Counted from the stretch's first letter, positions 1 to 8,289 are shown. The stretch: 64,000 bases of DNA from Tomitella gaofuii (GCF_014126825.1 NZ_CP059900.1:372001-436000), one strand, 5' to 3'. Program-made: numbers and translations. The notes: generated by a model not told the origin, from the letters alone.

Positions 1-141
1 TCGGGGGCGCTCACCGAACTGTATTACACGGCCCGGCTGAAGAAGGGACACGCTCCGGCAGACCTGATCGAGGAGCTGTCCCAGGTGAACACGGGTCAGC
101 GGGTGACGGTTCTGACCGGGTACGACCAGACGGACGTGTGA
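1..141 (+). CDS. C-terminal end of a DUF4956-like membrane protein (partial)
   Basis: An open frame enters from the left edge and stops at TGA 139-141. The visible 46 residues include LYYTARLKKGHAPADLIEEL and end in VLTGYDQTDV. This resembles the cytosolic tail of DUF4956 proteins, which in actinobacteria often sit beside a VTC-type polyphosphate polymerase and a CotH-type gene. The stop overlaps the next start by one base (TGATG), so the two genes are translationally coupled. The family call rests on the tail sequence plus the CotH neighbour; the diagnostic membrane part lies outside the window. Confidence 0.5.
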   Translation, partial: SGALTELYYTARLKKGHAPADLIEELSQVNTGQRVTVLTGYDQTDV

Positions 142-456
142 TGGGGCCGGGCGATCCTATGGGCCACGAGGCGGCGCCGCGCCCGTCGCCGGTGCGCCGG
201 CTGATCCGCCGGATCCCGCCGCGGCTGCGCATCAACTGGAAGTTGCCGGCGGCGCTGGCGGGGTTCGTCGTGGTGGCAGCCCTGGTGTTCGGCGGCGTCC
301 GTGTGAGCCCGATGATCACCGGTGACCCGACCGTGATCGCCGCGCAGATCACGCAGAACATCGAGGGCGCCGAGGACCTGTTCGATGATGAACAGGACCA
401 CGCCGTGGATGTGCGCATCCCGGACGCGGAGTATGCGCGCATGGTGGACTCGTATG
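141..456 (+). pseudogene. cotH-like gene, 5' part, interrupted by an insertion sequence
   Basis: This is the N-terminal part of a CotH-kinase-like protein. The start is ATG 141, overlapping the upstream TGA; GTG 138 is also possible. A basic N-terminus is followed by one membrane segment (about residues 33-52, AALAGFVVVAALVFGG), then the family-typical VRIPDAEYARMVDSY. At base 456 the frame enters the insertion sequence and stops at 471-473 after a few foreign residues. Joining base 456 to base 1883 restores one 532-codon frame (reading DSY-VDDGEKKW), as expected if the insertion is recent. The product would be membrane anchored with an extracytoplasmic CotH domain. The truncated peptide is unlikely to work. 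Confidence 0.85.
452..456. repeat. Target-site duplication, left copy (GTATG)
   Basis: GTATG directly precedes the left end of the insertion sequence and is repeated at 1878-1882 after the right end. Removing the element and one copy restores the cotH frame exactly, which supports this as the true duplication. Confidence 0.85.
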
Positions 457-460
457 CGAG

Positions 461-520
461 GTGCCTCACGTAAAAGTGAGCGCGAAGCGGGTGGCCGGTG
501 CCTCACGCAGTGTGAGCGCG
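461..520. repeat. Left IS end: two tandem transposase-binding-like repeats
   Basis: Copies lie at 461-484 and 498-520, both starting GTGCCTCAC and ending GTGAGCGCG, about 37 bp apart. Each has its own internal GCCTCAC/GTGAG symmetry. They mirror the two copies at the right end. Confidence 0.75.
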
Positions 521-533
521 TGGGAGGCTTGCG

Positions 534-1802
534 CTACTTCGCCTGGGCCAATCGGTTGATTGACGGTTGTAATGCTTCCAGGTCCATGTGGCGGGCGGCG
601 GCGAGGGCTTCGGTCTTGTCTCGCGCCAGGTCGAGTAGCTGCATCTGGATGGCGTTGATCTGCCGGGTCAAGTCGGCCGGGTTGATCCCGTCGATCCGAG
701 CCGAGACCCGCGAAAGTTGTTGTGCATCAAGGGTTCCCGAGTCTTGCAGGCGCTGCCATGGGGTGGCCGGCTTGTCGTAGATCCGCTTTCTGCGGCCGTC
801 CGCGCCGGCGGTGTAGCCGACGGCTTTTTTCGTGGGGGTGAAGAAGTTCAACCGCAGCGACACCAGCCGCCACAGCCGGTCGAGCAGCTCGAGTTCGTCG
901 GCGGTGTCGTAGCGCCAATAGAAGGCGTGTTTGCGCACGACGTGGTTGTTCTTCGACTCCACGTGCGCCTGGTCGTTCTTCTGGTACGGCCGAGAGCGGG
1001 TCTGTGCGATGTCGCGGTCCTGCAGCCACCCGGCGACCTCATGGTTGATGAACTCCGAACCGCAGTCGCTGTCGAAGGTGGTCATGGCGAAGGGAAACCA
1101 GCCCTGCAGCTGTTCGATCCCGTGGAGGATCCACTTCGAGGCGTTGTTGCGGATCGAGCAGTTCTCCGTCCACCCGGTCACAATGTCGGTCATCGTCAGC
1201 GTGCGGGCGAACTCGCCGATCAGCGTGGGGCCGCAGTGCGCCACGGTGTCGGCCTCGATCACCCCTGGCGTGTCGGGTGCCTCGTCCGTGCAGGTACGGA
1301 TGGCAATCGAGTTCCGCAGCAGCGGTGACGGCGTCGTCGTCGATATGCCCTTGATCCGCATTCTGTCGCGTGCCGGTTTCAAGTACCGGTCAACGGTCGC
1401 GGCGCTCATCGCTTTCAGTTCCGCGGTCGTCTCGTCGGTGGCGAACGGCGTGTCCAGATCACCCGCCTCGGCCAGCAGCGGTAGCCACAGATCGACCATG
1501 ACGACCAGATACTTGCCGCACGGCATGCCCATCAACGCCCACACATGCTCAAGCAGGGTCCTGGCGTCGTCGCTGAAGCGCCGAGTGCGCAGTGTGCGTC
1601 CGTCGACCTGCTCGGCCGGGTCCGGCAGCGCAGGGCCGCGAAGCATCCGCCGTGCGGTCGAGCGGCCCATACCCGTGGTCTCCACCACGCGGTCGAGGAT
1701 CTTGCCTTTGTCCGCCTTCGACGCCTTGCGGTACTGATTCCGCAGCTTGTTCGTCACCTGCCGTCTCGCGGCCATGTCGATCTTGCCTTCCACATCGGGC
1801 AA
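534..1802 (-). CDS. IS transposase with integrase catalytic core
   Basis: A 422-residue DDE transposase. An N-terminal helix-turn-helix region (about 30-60, containing GMGRSTARRML) would bind the IS ends. The integrase core has D185 (IEADTVAHCG), D246 (FDSDCGSEF) and E282 (KNDQAHVESKNN), a DD(35)E triad, and the motif RSRPYQKND before the glutamate. Length and motifs fit single-ORF elements of the IS1202/ISNCY type. The start is ATG 1802; ATG 1775 (MAARRQ) is an alternative. No frameshift or stop is seen. It sits alone between the element's ends and is transcribed against cotH. Confidence 0.88.
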   Translation of the reverse strand: MPDVEGKIDMAARRQVTNKLRNQYRKASKADKGKILDRVVETTGMGRSTARRMLRGPALPDPAEQVDGRTLRTRRFSDDARTLLEHVWALMGMPCGKYLVVMVDLWLPLLAEAGDLDTPFATDETTAELKAMSAATVDRYLKPARDRMRIKGISTTTPSPLLRNSIAIRTCTDEAPDTPGVIEADTVAHCGPTLIGEFARTLTMTDIVTGWTENCSIRNNASKWILHGIEQLQGWFPFAMTTFDSDCGSEFINHEVAGWLQDRDIAQTRSRPYQKNDQAHVESKNNHVVRKHAFYWRYDTADELELLDRLWRLVSLRLNFFTPTKKAVGYTAGADGRRKRIYDKPATPWQRLQDSGTLDAQQLSRVSARIDGINPADLTRQINAIQMQLLDLARDKTEALAAARHMDLEALQPSINRLAQAK

Positions 1803-1815
1803 GCTTTCCTGGCTA

Positions 1816-1873
1816 CGCGCTCAAAGTAGGTGAGGCACCACCCGGCGCCACGCGCTCAAAGTAGGTGAGGCAC
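1816..1873. repeat. Right IS end: two tandem transposase-binding-like repeats
   Basis: Identical 23-bp copies (CGCGCTCAAAGTAGGTGAGGC plus AC) lie at 1816-1838 and 1851-1873, 35 bp apart and inverted relative to the pair at the left end. Confidence 0.75.
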
Positions 1874-1877
1874 GCCG

Positions 1878-1882
1878 GTATG
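1878..1882. repeat. Target-site duplication, right copy (GTATG)
   Basis: The second copy of the 5-bp GTATG duplication flanking the insertion sequence. It overlaps a fortuitous GTG at 1882 in the downstream cotH frame. Confidence 0.85.
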
Positions 1883-3162
1883 TGGACGACGGCGAGAAGA
1901 AGTGGGTCAGCGCCACCGTCACCATTGATGGCGTGACCATCGACGACGTCGGCGTCCGTCTCAAGGGCAACTCGACCTTGAGCGCGTTGCGCGGGGGCAG
2001 GGGGTTCCCGGGAGGCGGGGAGATGCCCGGCGACGGGCCGCCGGGAATGCCGGGGCAGGTCGGAGCCCAGGCCCCGGGCCCCGGCGGAGGCCCCGGGGGG
2101 ATGATGTCGATGATGGCGGGGATGAGCGCCGACGAGCCGCAGACTCTTCCGTTGCTGTTGAGCTTCGACAAGTACGTGGAGGGCCGCGCATACCAGGGCA
2201 TGACCGAGATCGCGGTGCGCCCGGGCACCCCGGTGGTCAACGAGGCGATGGCGCTGTCGCTGACCGCGGATTCCGGCCAGCCGTCGCAGCGGTTCGCCTA
2301 CGCGGTCTATTCGGTCAACGGGAGCGCGACCAGCACCCGCTTGCTGCTGGAGGTTCCCGACGGCGTGTACGTGCAGCGGCACACCGGGGACGGCTCGGAA
2401 CTGGGGACCCGGGGCTATCTCTACAAGGCCGATGCGACTTCGCGGTTCGCCTACGTGGGCGAGGACCAGTCCGACTATTCGGAGCAGTTCACGCAGATCA
2501 ACTCGGCGGATGCGGGCAACCTGCAGCCGGTGATCGACCTGCTGCGGTGGGTGGACGAGGCGAGCGACGAGGAGTTCGCGGCGCACCTGGCCGACCACGT
2601 CGACGTCGAATCGTTCGCGCGCTACATCGCGACGCAGAACCTGCTGGTCAACAGCGACGACATGGCGGGCCCGGGCCAGAACTACTACCTCTGGTACAAC
2701 CTCGATGACGGCAGGTTCAGCGTGATCTCCTGGGACCTGAACCTGTCGATGACCGGCGTGACCGATGCGGGTCCGGACGATGCGATCACGATGGGCGGTG
2801 GGCCGGCCGAAGGGCGCGGCGCACCGCCGCAGGCCGCCGGGAACATGCCCGCGCCGCCGGAGGGCGGTGGCATGCCGGTCCCGCCCGGCGGCGGCGAGGG
2901 CGCGCCGGTGATGGGAGGCAACACGCTCAAATCGCGCTTCCTGGAGTCGGATGCGTTCACCGAGCTGTACCACCGGGAGTACTGGGAGCTCTACGACCGG
3001 ATCTACGGCAACGGGCACGCCCGGGACGTTCTCGACGGTCTGGCGTCGTCGATCCCCATCAGCGATGCGCTGAGCGCGGAGGAGCTGGCCGGAGACATCG
3101 ACACGATGCGAACCTGGATCGACGGGAGGGCCTCGGCGCTCGAGGACGAAAGGAACACCTGA
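1883..3162 (+). pseudogene. cotH-like gene, 3' part
   Basis: Continuation of the CotH-kinase-like gene after the insertion. It carries the family features: GVRLKGNSTL, a Gly/Pro/Met-rich low-complexity loop (about 2000-2120), NLLVNSDDMAGPGQNYYLW and the Asp-containing ISWDLNLSM. A second Pro/Gly/Met-rich loop follows (2800-2920), then a helical C-terminal domain with FTELYHREYWELYDRIY. CotH proteins are atypical kinases acting outside the membrane, or surface proteins; the target here is unknown. A GTG at 1882 could allow internal initiation, but no good ribosome site precedes it and the membrane anchor would be missing. The gene lies 30 bp upstream of a two-component system and may be regulated with it. 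Confidence 0.8.
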
Positions 3163-3192
3163 TGCGCCCGCGTACCTGGGAGAATCGCCCCC

Positions 3193-3915
3193 ATGAACGG
3201 TGACGGGACGGGAGCGGCGGGCCGCGAGGGGCGGATTCTGGTGGTCGATGACGAGCCGGGGATACGCGACCTGCTGTCCGTCAGCCTCAAGTTCCAGGGA
3301 TTCGAGGTACAGACCGCGGCGGACGGCGCCGCCGGGCTGGATGCAGCCCGCCGGATGCGGCCGGACGCGATCATCCTGGATGTGATGATGCCCGGGATGG
3401 ACGGCGTGGGCATGCTGCGCCGCCTGCGCGCGGACGGCATCGGTTCGCCGGTGCTGTTCCTCACCGCCCGGGGCGAGGTGGACGACAAGGTCGCGGCGCT
3501 CACTCTCGGCGCCGACGACTACATCACCAAGCCGTTCAGCCTCGAGGAGCTCATCGCCCGGTTACGGGCGGTGCTGCGGCGGGCCGGGCACGGCGACGGC
3601 GGCGCGCGCAGCACACGCGTGCGCTTCGCGGACCTGGAACTGGATGACGATTCGTACGAGGTGTTCAAGGCGGGGCAGCCGGTGTCGTTGTCGCCGACCG
3701 AGTTCACGCTGCTGCGGTACTTGATGGTCAACGCGGGCACGGTGCTGAGCAAGCCGCGCATCCTGGAGCACGTGTGGAGCTACGACTTCGACGGGCAGGC
3801 CACGGTTGTCGAGTCTTACGTCTCCTACCTGCGCCGCAAGGTGGACGCCGGCGGCACGCCGCTGATCCACACCGTCCGTGGCGTGGGCTACGTGATGCGG
3901 GAGCCGCGCTCGTGA
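3193..3915 (+). CDS. OmpR/PhoB-family response regulator (MprA/TcrA-like)
   Basis: A 240-residue cytosolic DNA-binding regulator. The receiver domain (about 14-125) has the acidic pair D19/D20 (VVDDEPG), phosphoacceptor D63 (ILDVMMPGMDG), the conserved Thr in LFLTARG and the Lys in DDYITKPF. A C-terminal winged helix (about 145-238) contains LSPTEFTLLRYLM and the recognition region VVESYVSYLRRKVD. It is followed 31 bp later by its cognate kinase gene. Its position behind the DUF4956/cotH genes is a common actinobacterial order and suggests that it controls an envelope function. The closest described relatives are the MprA/TcrA/TrcR group. Signal and regulon are unknown. Confidence 0.93.
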   Translation: MNGDGTGAAGREGRILVVDDEPGIRDLLSVSLKFQGFEVQTAADGAAGLDAARRMRPDAIILDVMMPGMDGVGMLRRLRADGIGSPVLFLTARGEVDDKVAALTLGADDYITKPFSLEELIARLRAVLRRAGHGDGGARSTRVRFADLELDDDSYEVFKAGQPVSLSPTEFTLLRYLMVNAGTVLSKPRILEHVWSYDFDGQATVVESYVSYLRRKVDAGGTPLIHTVRGVGYVMREPRS

Positions 3916-3946
3916 AGCGGACGCCGCGCGCGACGGGCACGGCCCC

Positions 3947-5365
3947 GTGAACCGGGTGCGTTCCTGGTTCCGCGCCGTCCCGCTGCGATGGTCGCTGGTC
4001 GCGGTGCTCGTGGGGCTGTGCGCGGTGGGGCTGGTGGCCTCGGGGTTCGCGGTGACGACGGCGCTGCGGAACTCGATGACCGCCCGCATCGATGCCGAGT
4101 TGGTCGATGCAGCGCACACCTGGGCCCGTCCGCTCGCCGTTCCGCCGTCGACGCCGCCGCCCGGTCCGCCGAGTTCCCATCGCCCGCCGAGCAGGTATTA
4201 CGTGCAGGTCACGGACTCATCGGGGACGCCGACGATCACCGTCAACGACGCCCGATCGGCTCCGGACCTCGCGTCCGTGCCCGCGGATGGCGAGCCCGTC
4301 ACCGTCGACTCGGTCGCCGGCGGCCCGCGCTGGCGGGTGGTCAGCACGCCGGCGGCGTCGGGCGGCCGTACGACCGTCGCGCTGAGCATGGCGGACATCG
4401 ACTCCACCGTCGATCGTCTCGTCGTCCTCGAGCTGGCGGTGGGTGCCGTCGTGCTCGTGCTCCTGGGCGGGGCCGGGTGGCTGGTCGTGCGCCGCAGCCT
4501 TCGCCCGCTGCGGCAGATCGAGCGCACCGCGGCGGCCATCGCGGACGGTGAACTGCACGAGCGGGTTCCGGAGATGCACCCGCGCACAGAGGTCGGCAGG
4601 CTGGCCTCGGCGCTCAACGGCATGCTGGGCCAGATCCAACGGGCGTTCGCGGACCGGACACGGTCCGAGGAGTCGGCCCGCGCCTCGGAGGCGCGCATGC
4701 GACGGTTCGTCGCGGATGCCGGACACGAGCTGCGCACCCCGTTGACCACCATCCGCGGCTTCGCCGAGCTGCATCGCATGGGCGGCCAGGCCGATACCGA
4801 CACGGTGATGGGGCACATCGAGCAGGAGTCCGCACGGATGGGGGTGCTCGTGGAGGACCTGCTGACGTTGGCGGCGATGGACGCGCAGCGCCCGCTGGAG
4901 CGGGTCCGCGTCGACGTGTTCGAGATCGTCGCCGGCGCGGTGATCGCGGCGCGGACGGTCGCGCCGGACCGCAGGATCGTGCTGGAGTTGGACGACGGCG
5001 CCGGGCGCCCGGAGACTCTCGGCGACGCGTCGCGCCTGCGGCAGGTGGTCGACAACCTGCTGACCAACGCGCGGGTGCATACACCGCCCGACGCGGCCGT
5101 CACGGTGCGGGTCGCAACCGCCGCAGGGGGGGACGAAGTGACCGTGGAAGTCGCCGACTCCGGGCCTGGGCTAGCGGGCGCGGACCACGAGCGGGTGTTC
5201 GAACGGTTCTATCGCGCGGACTCGTCGCGGACCCGCGCATCGGGCGGCAGCGGGCTCGGACTGTCCATCGTGGCGTCCTTGGTGGCTGCGCACGGCGGCC
5301 GCGTCGAGGTGGACTCGGCACCGGGCGCGGGCGCGCGGTTCCTCGTGCGACTGCCGTCACAGTAG
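3947..5365 (+). CDS. Membrane sensor histidine kinase (MprB/TcrY-like)
   Basis: A 472-residue kinase starting at GTG 3947. It has a first membrane segment (about 16-38), a roughly 125-residue extracytoplasmic sensor region with a Pro-rich stretch, a second membrane segment (about 163-184, AVGAVVLVLLGGAGWLVV) and a HAMP linker. The dimerisation box has phospho-acceptor H260 (ADAGHELRTPLTTIRGFAEL). The ATPase domain carries an N box (VVDNLLTNARVHTP), a G1 box (VADSGPGLAG) and a G2 box (GGSGLGLSI). All catalytic motifs are present. It pairs with the response regulator just upstream. The Pro-rich sensor region gives no clue to the ligand. Confidence 0.93.
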   Translation: MNRVRSWFRAVPLRWSLVAVLVGLCAVGLVASGFAVTTALRNSMTARIDAELVDAAHTWARPLAVPPSTPPPGPPSSHRPPSRYYVQVTDSSGTPTITVNDARSAPDLASVPADGEPVTVDSVAGGPRWRVVSTPAASGGRTTVALSMADIDSTVDRLVVLELAVGAVVLVLLGGAGWLVVRRSLRPLRQIERTAAAIADGELHERVPEMHPRTEVGRLASALNGMLGQIQRAFADRTRSEESARASEARMRRFVADAGHELRTPLTTIRGFAELHRMGGQADTDTVMGHIEQESARMGVLVEDLLTLAAMDAQRPLERVRVDVFEIVAGAVIAARTVAPDRRIVLELDDGAGRPETLGDASRLRQVVDNLLTNARVHTPPDAAVTVRVATAAGGDEVTVEVADSGPGLAGADHERVFERFYRADSSRTRASGGSGLGLSIVASLVAAHGGRVEVDSAPGAGARFLVRLPSQ

Positions 5366-5434
5366 GCCCGGGCACCCCTTCTCAACATCGTTGACGCCGG
5401 TATCCTGGCCTGATTCGACGCGTGGAGGACGGCT

Positions 5435-6142
5435 ATGACGAACGCGAAAAGCGAGGGCGGGCATTCCCCGCTCCGCTTCTTCCGGCAGGACGACCGCTCC
5501 CAGGAACAGATCGACGCCGAGGCCGCGGTGGTCGGGCCCCTCGCCGACGACCTGCGGGTGCTCAACGAGCTCTCGGTGGTCTCGGAGGTGGACGTCGACG
5601 CCGTCGGGCGTGCGCGCGAGCACCTTGAGGCCGCGCGGGCGATCCTCGCGGAGAAGACTCTCGACGGGCCGTACGGCGTGCGGTTCACCACCGACGGCCG
5701 CCAGCGCTCGTGGGGCAATGCGGCCGTGGGCCTGCGCAACCCCATCGCGCCGCCGCTGGAGTTCGTCAAGGGCGACGACGGCACCGTGAGCACCGACTTC
5801 TTCCTGCGCCGCGGCTACGAGGGGCCGCCCGGGCTCACGCACGGAGGGATCTCCGCGCTGATCCTGGACCAGGTCCTCGGCTACACGGCCACGGTGAACG
5901 GTTGCCCGGGGATGACCGGCACGCTGACCCTGCGGTACCGGAACCCGACTCCGCTCGGGGCTCTGCACGCGGAGGCGCGGGTGGACCGCATCGAGGGCAT
6001 CAAAGCGTTCGTCGTTGGGCATATTTCGGACGGCGAAACCGTTTGCGTGGAGGCGGAGGGCGTTTTCATCCTTCCGCGCTGGGCGCGCGAGCGGATGGCG
6101 GCCGAGGCGTCGGCGGTCACCGAGGCGCCGGCGCAGGACTGA
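5435..6142 (+). CDS. PaaI-family hotdog thioesterase
   Basis: A 235-residue protein with an N-terminal helical extension (about 1-75) and a single hotdog domain. The domain has the PaaI-type signature GPPGLTHGGISALILDQVLG and the strands MTGTLTLRYRNPTPLG and AEARVDRIEGIKAFVVGHI. Such enzymes hydrolyse acyl-CoA thioesters; the substrate cannot be inferred. It starts at ATG 5435 with GGAGGAC upstream. A drug-efflux gene follows after 58 bp, probably in the same transcript. Related long-N-terminus thioesterases are common and numerous in Mycobacteriales. Confidence 0.82.
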   Translation: MTNAKSEGGHSPLRFFRQDDRSQEQIDAEAAVVGPLADDLRVLNELSVVSEVDVDAVGRAREHLEAARAILAEKTLDGPYGVRFTTDGRQRSWGNAAVGLRNPIAPPLEFVKGDDGTVSTDFFLRRGYEGPPGLTHGGISALILDQVLGYTATVNGCPGMTGTLTLRYRNPTPLGALHAEARVDRIEGIKAFVVGHISDGETVCVEAEGVFILPRWARERMAAEASAVTEAPAQD

Positions 6143-6200
6143 CCATCGCGGCCGGCGGCACGACCGCCGGAGAAATGACGACGGGGATCGACAAGGGGAT

Positions 6201-7643
6201 ATGACGACGAACGATACGGGGACCATGGACACGGAAAGCCGGGCCGAGCAAGGTTCCGTCGGCGCACGCTCGGGGCTCATCATCGGGATGCTGGTGGTGG
6301 CCGCGTTCGTGATGATCCTCAACGAGACCATCGTGTCGGTGGCGCTGCCGGATCTGGCGAAGATCCTCGATGTCAGCGCCACCACCGTGCAGTGGCTGGC
6401 CAGCGGCTTCCTGCTGACCATGGCCGTGGTGATCCCCACGACGGGGTTCCTGCTGGAGCGGTTCACTCCCCGGGCGATCTTCCTCACGGCGATGAGCCTG
6501 TTTTCGGTGGGCACGCTGGTGTGCGCGGCGGCGCCGAACTTCGAGGTGCTGCTGGCGGGGCGCGTCGTGCAGGCGAGCGGCACCGCGGTGATGATCCCGC
6601 TGCTCATGACCACCGTGATGCGGCTGGTGCCGGAGGACAAGCGCGGCGCGACGATGGGCACGATGGCGATCGTCATCGGCTTCGCGCCGGCGCTGGGACC
6701 CACCGTGGGCGGCGCGATCCTGTCCGGCCTGGGCTGGCGGTGGATGTTCTGGCTGGTGCTCATCCTTGCGGTGGCCATGTTCGCCGTCGGCGTCACGCGC
6801 CTGCACGTGCCGGGCGAGACGCGCACGGTGCCGTTGGATGTGGCGTCGGTGATCATGTCCGGGCTGGCGTTCGCCGGGATCGTCTACGGTTTCTCGCTGA
6901 TCGGGCAGTCGGGTGACACGCTCGTACCCGCGTGGGTGCCCATCATCGCCGGTCTGGTGGTGCTGGGCGGCTTCGTGTGGCGCCAGATGGTGCTGCAGCG
7001 CGAGGACCGGCCGCTGCTGAGCCTGCTCCCGCTGGGCTACCGGCAGTTCACGGTCTCCGTCATCGTGGGCGTGCTGGTGTTCATGTCGCTGCTCGGCGCC
7101 GGGGCGATCCTGCTGCCGATGTACATGCAGAACGTGCTGGGCGAGAGCACCTTCATCACCGGCCTCGCGCTGCTGCCGGGCGGCCTCGCGCTTGCGGCGC
7201 TGTCGCGTCCGGTTGGGCGGCTCTACGACAAGGTGGGCGCCCGGCCGCTGCTCATCCCCGGTGCGGCCGGCATGACGGCGGCGCTGTGGCTGTTCGCGCT
7301 GCTGGGCGAGGATTCGTCGGTGTGGGCGGTGATCGGCATCGACATCCTCCTCATGGTGGCCCTGGGCGTCATGATGACCCCGATGATGACCGAGGCGCTG
7401 GGCGTGCTGCCGGACTCGCTGTACTCGCACGGCAGCGCCATCCTCACGACGCTGCAGCAGGTGGCGGGCGCGCTGGGCAGCGCGGTGTTCGTCTCCGTGG
7501 CCACGCTGGGCAGCAGCGGTCCCATCCTCGACGCCGACGGCATGCGCCTGGCGTTCGCGACGGCCGGGGCCATCGGCATCGTCGCCTTCGTCGCCACGCT
7601 GTTCCTCAAGCGCAGCGCTCCGGCCGGCGGGCACGGTCACTGA
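6201..7643 (+). CDS. DHA2-family drug:proton antiporter (EmrB/QacA type)
   Basis: A 480-residue major-facilitator protein with about 14 membrane helices. The start ATG 6201 is chosen because AAGGGG lies just upstream; longer frames add a charged, non-homologous extension. After a short cytosolic N-terminus comes the family motif ILNETIVSVALPDLAKIL, then the helix-1/2 loop and the motif C-like GFAPALGPTVGGAIL. Such proteins export hydrophobic drugs or dyes using the proton gradient. It probably shares a transcript with the thioesterase gene upstream. A 48-bp perfect palindrome follows the stop and may terminate the unit. Confidence 0.92.
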   Translation: MTTNDTGTMDTESRAEQGSVGARSGLIIGMLVVAAFVMILNETIVSVALPDLAKILDVSATTVQWLASGFLLTMAVVIPTTGFLLERFTPRAIFLTAMSLFSVGTLVCAAAPNFEVLLAGRVVQASGTAVMIPLLMTTVMRLVPEDKRGATMGTMAIVIGFAPALGPTVGGAILSGLGWRWMFWLVLILAVAMFAVGVTRLHVPGETRTVPLDVASVIMSGLAFAGIVYGFSLIGQSGDTLVPAWVPIIAGLVVLGGFVWRQMVLQREDRPLLSLLPLGYRQFTVSVIVGVLVFMSLLGAGAILLPMYMQNVLGESTFITGLALLPGGLALAALSRPVGRLYDKVGARPLLIPGAAGMTAALWLFALLGEDSSVWAVIGIDILLMVALGVMMTPMMTEALGVLPDSLYSHGSAILTTLQQVAGALGSAVFVSVATLGSSGPILDADGMRLAFATAGAIGIVAFVATLFLKRSAPAGGHGH

Positions 7644-7656
7644 CGGGCACTGCACG

Positions 7657-7704
7657 GAAGACGGCTGTGGCGCGGTTCCGCGGAACCGCGCCACAGCCGT
7701 CTTC
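7657..7704. terminator. 48-bp perfect palindrome, terminator-like, member of a repeated family
   Basis: Arms of 24 bp around centre 7680/7681 with no mismatch, 14 bp after the MFS stop. The central bases read CGCGGTTCCGCGGAACCGCG. The core GGTTCCGCGGAACC recurs at 32527-32564 and 39935-39976, each time beyond the 3' end of an operon. No clear T-tract follows, which is usual for actinobacterial terminators. Its symmetry would also allow action from either side. Confidence 0.65.
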
Positions 7705-7722
7705 AGGTCGTGGTGTGGACTG

Positions 7723-7833
7723 TCAGCCGCCGATGAGCCCGAAGGCGGCGATCGGCATCGCTCCGGCGATGAGGCACCCCGCACCGCCGACAATGCACGC
7801 CGTCAGCTCCCGACGGTCTTGTGTACGCAACAT
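7723..7833 (-). CDS. Possible 36-residue membrane micro-protein
   Basis: A short frame starting at ATG 7833 encodes a charged N-terminus (MLRTQDRRELTA) followed by a strongly hydrophobic segment (CIVGGAGCLIAGAMPIAAFG) and a Gly-Gly end. GGGGTGAGAG upstream could serve as a ribosome site. The charge-then-hydrophobic pattern resembles a single-pass membrane peptide. No family is recognised. It lies alone in a 646-bp gap between the MFS gene and the oxidoreductase gene. Confidence 0.35.
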   Translation of the reverse strand: MLRTQDRRELTACIVGGAGCLIAGAMPIAAFGLIGG

Positions 7834-7953
7834 GCGAATCAACTCTCACCCCGCTTTCACGATGCCGGTGCGGGAAACGCACCGGACACGACTGCAATTC
7901 CAGGGGCCGCACCGCGTGGCCGCCCGCCCGCGGATCCGCGCATGGCCTACCCG

Positions 7954-7983
7954 CTCCGCACGCCGGATATCCGGCGTGCGGAG
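7954..7983. other. 30-bp perfect palindrome
   Basis: Two 15-bp arms (CTCCGCACGCCGGAT and its complement) meet without a spacer at 7968/7969. It lies between the small minus-strand ORF and the oxidoreductase gene. It could be a terminator stem or a large operator; the sequence does not decide. Confidence 0.5.
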
Positions 7984-8178
7984 GAGAAGGTGCTCGGATC
8001 GAGGAGGGAGCGGGACGGTGTCCGCCGCAGGCCCCGGCACGACCCTAGTGCCGGATGGCGGCAAAGGCCAGGGTGCGTCCGATCACCGTGGGGGCTGGCG
8101 CGGCACCTCGGGTGGTCCTGCTCACATTGCGCACCTGTGAAGCTATGACGCCAGTCACACTGCGCAATCCGTATCGTT

Positions 8179-8196
8179 GTCAACAGATCTGTTGAC
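8179..8196. promoter_or_regulatory. Operator-like palindrome GTCAACAGATCTGTTGAC
   Basis: A perfect 18-bp palindrome about 95 bp upstream of the oxidoreductase start, in a locally AT-richer stretch. Size and symmetry fit the operator of a dimeric repressor. No regulator gene is adjacent, so the binding protein is unknown. Confidence 0.5.
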
Positions 8197-8289
8197 GAGA
8201 AACCGGCATCGACGCGAGTCTTGCTGCACCGAATGATCCGGTGTCCCGCCCACAAGGCGCGGACACCACCGACCGAACGGTGGAGCGTG

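Larger units (their letters stand above)
457..1877 (-). mobile_element. Complete insertion sequence, about 1.42 kb, DD(35)E transposase
   Basis: The element is bounded by imperfect inverted repeats, CGAGGTGCCTCAC at the left and the complement of CGGCGTGCCTCAC at the right (11 of 13 identical), and by a 5-bp GTATG duplication. It carries one transposase gene on the minus strand. Each end holds two tandem copies of a 23-24-bp motif beginning GTGCCTCAC. The ISfinder family is not certain: the integrase-core transposase resembles the IS1202/ISNCY-like or IS481-like groups. It disrupts the cotH-like gene, and its intact ends and gene suggest it may still be active. Confidence 0.88.

Noticed and set aside
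461-1873. IS boundaries at the outer GTGCCTCAC repeats (461-1873)
   Set aside because: These limits leave no target duplication. Extending to 457-1877 gives matching ends, a 5-bp duplication and restoration of the cotH frame.
2000-2920. Gly/Pro/Met-rich stretches in the cotH-like gene as a repeat array
   Set aside because: They are irregular low-complexity loops within a coding frame and have no constant repeat unit.
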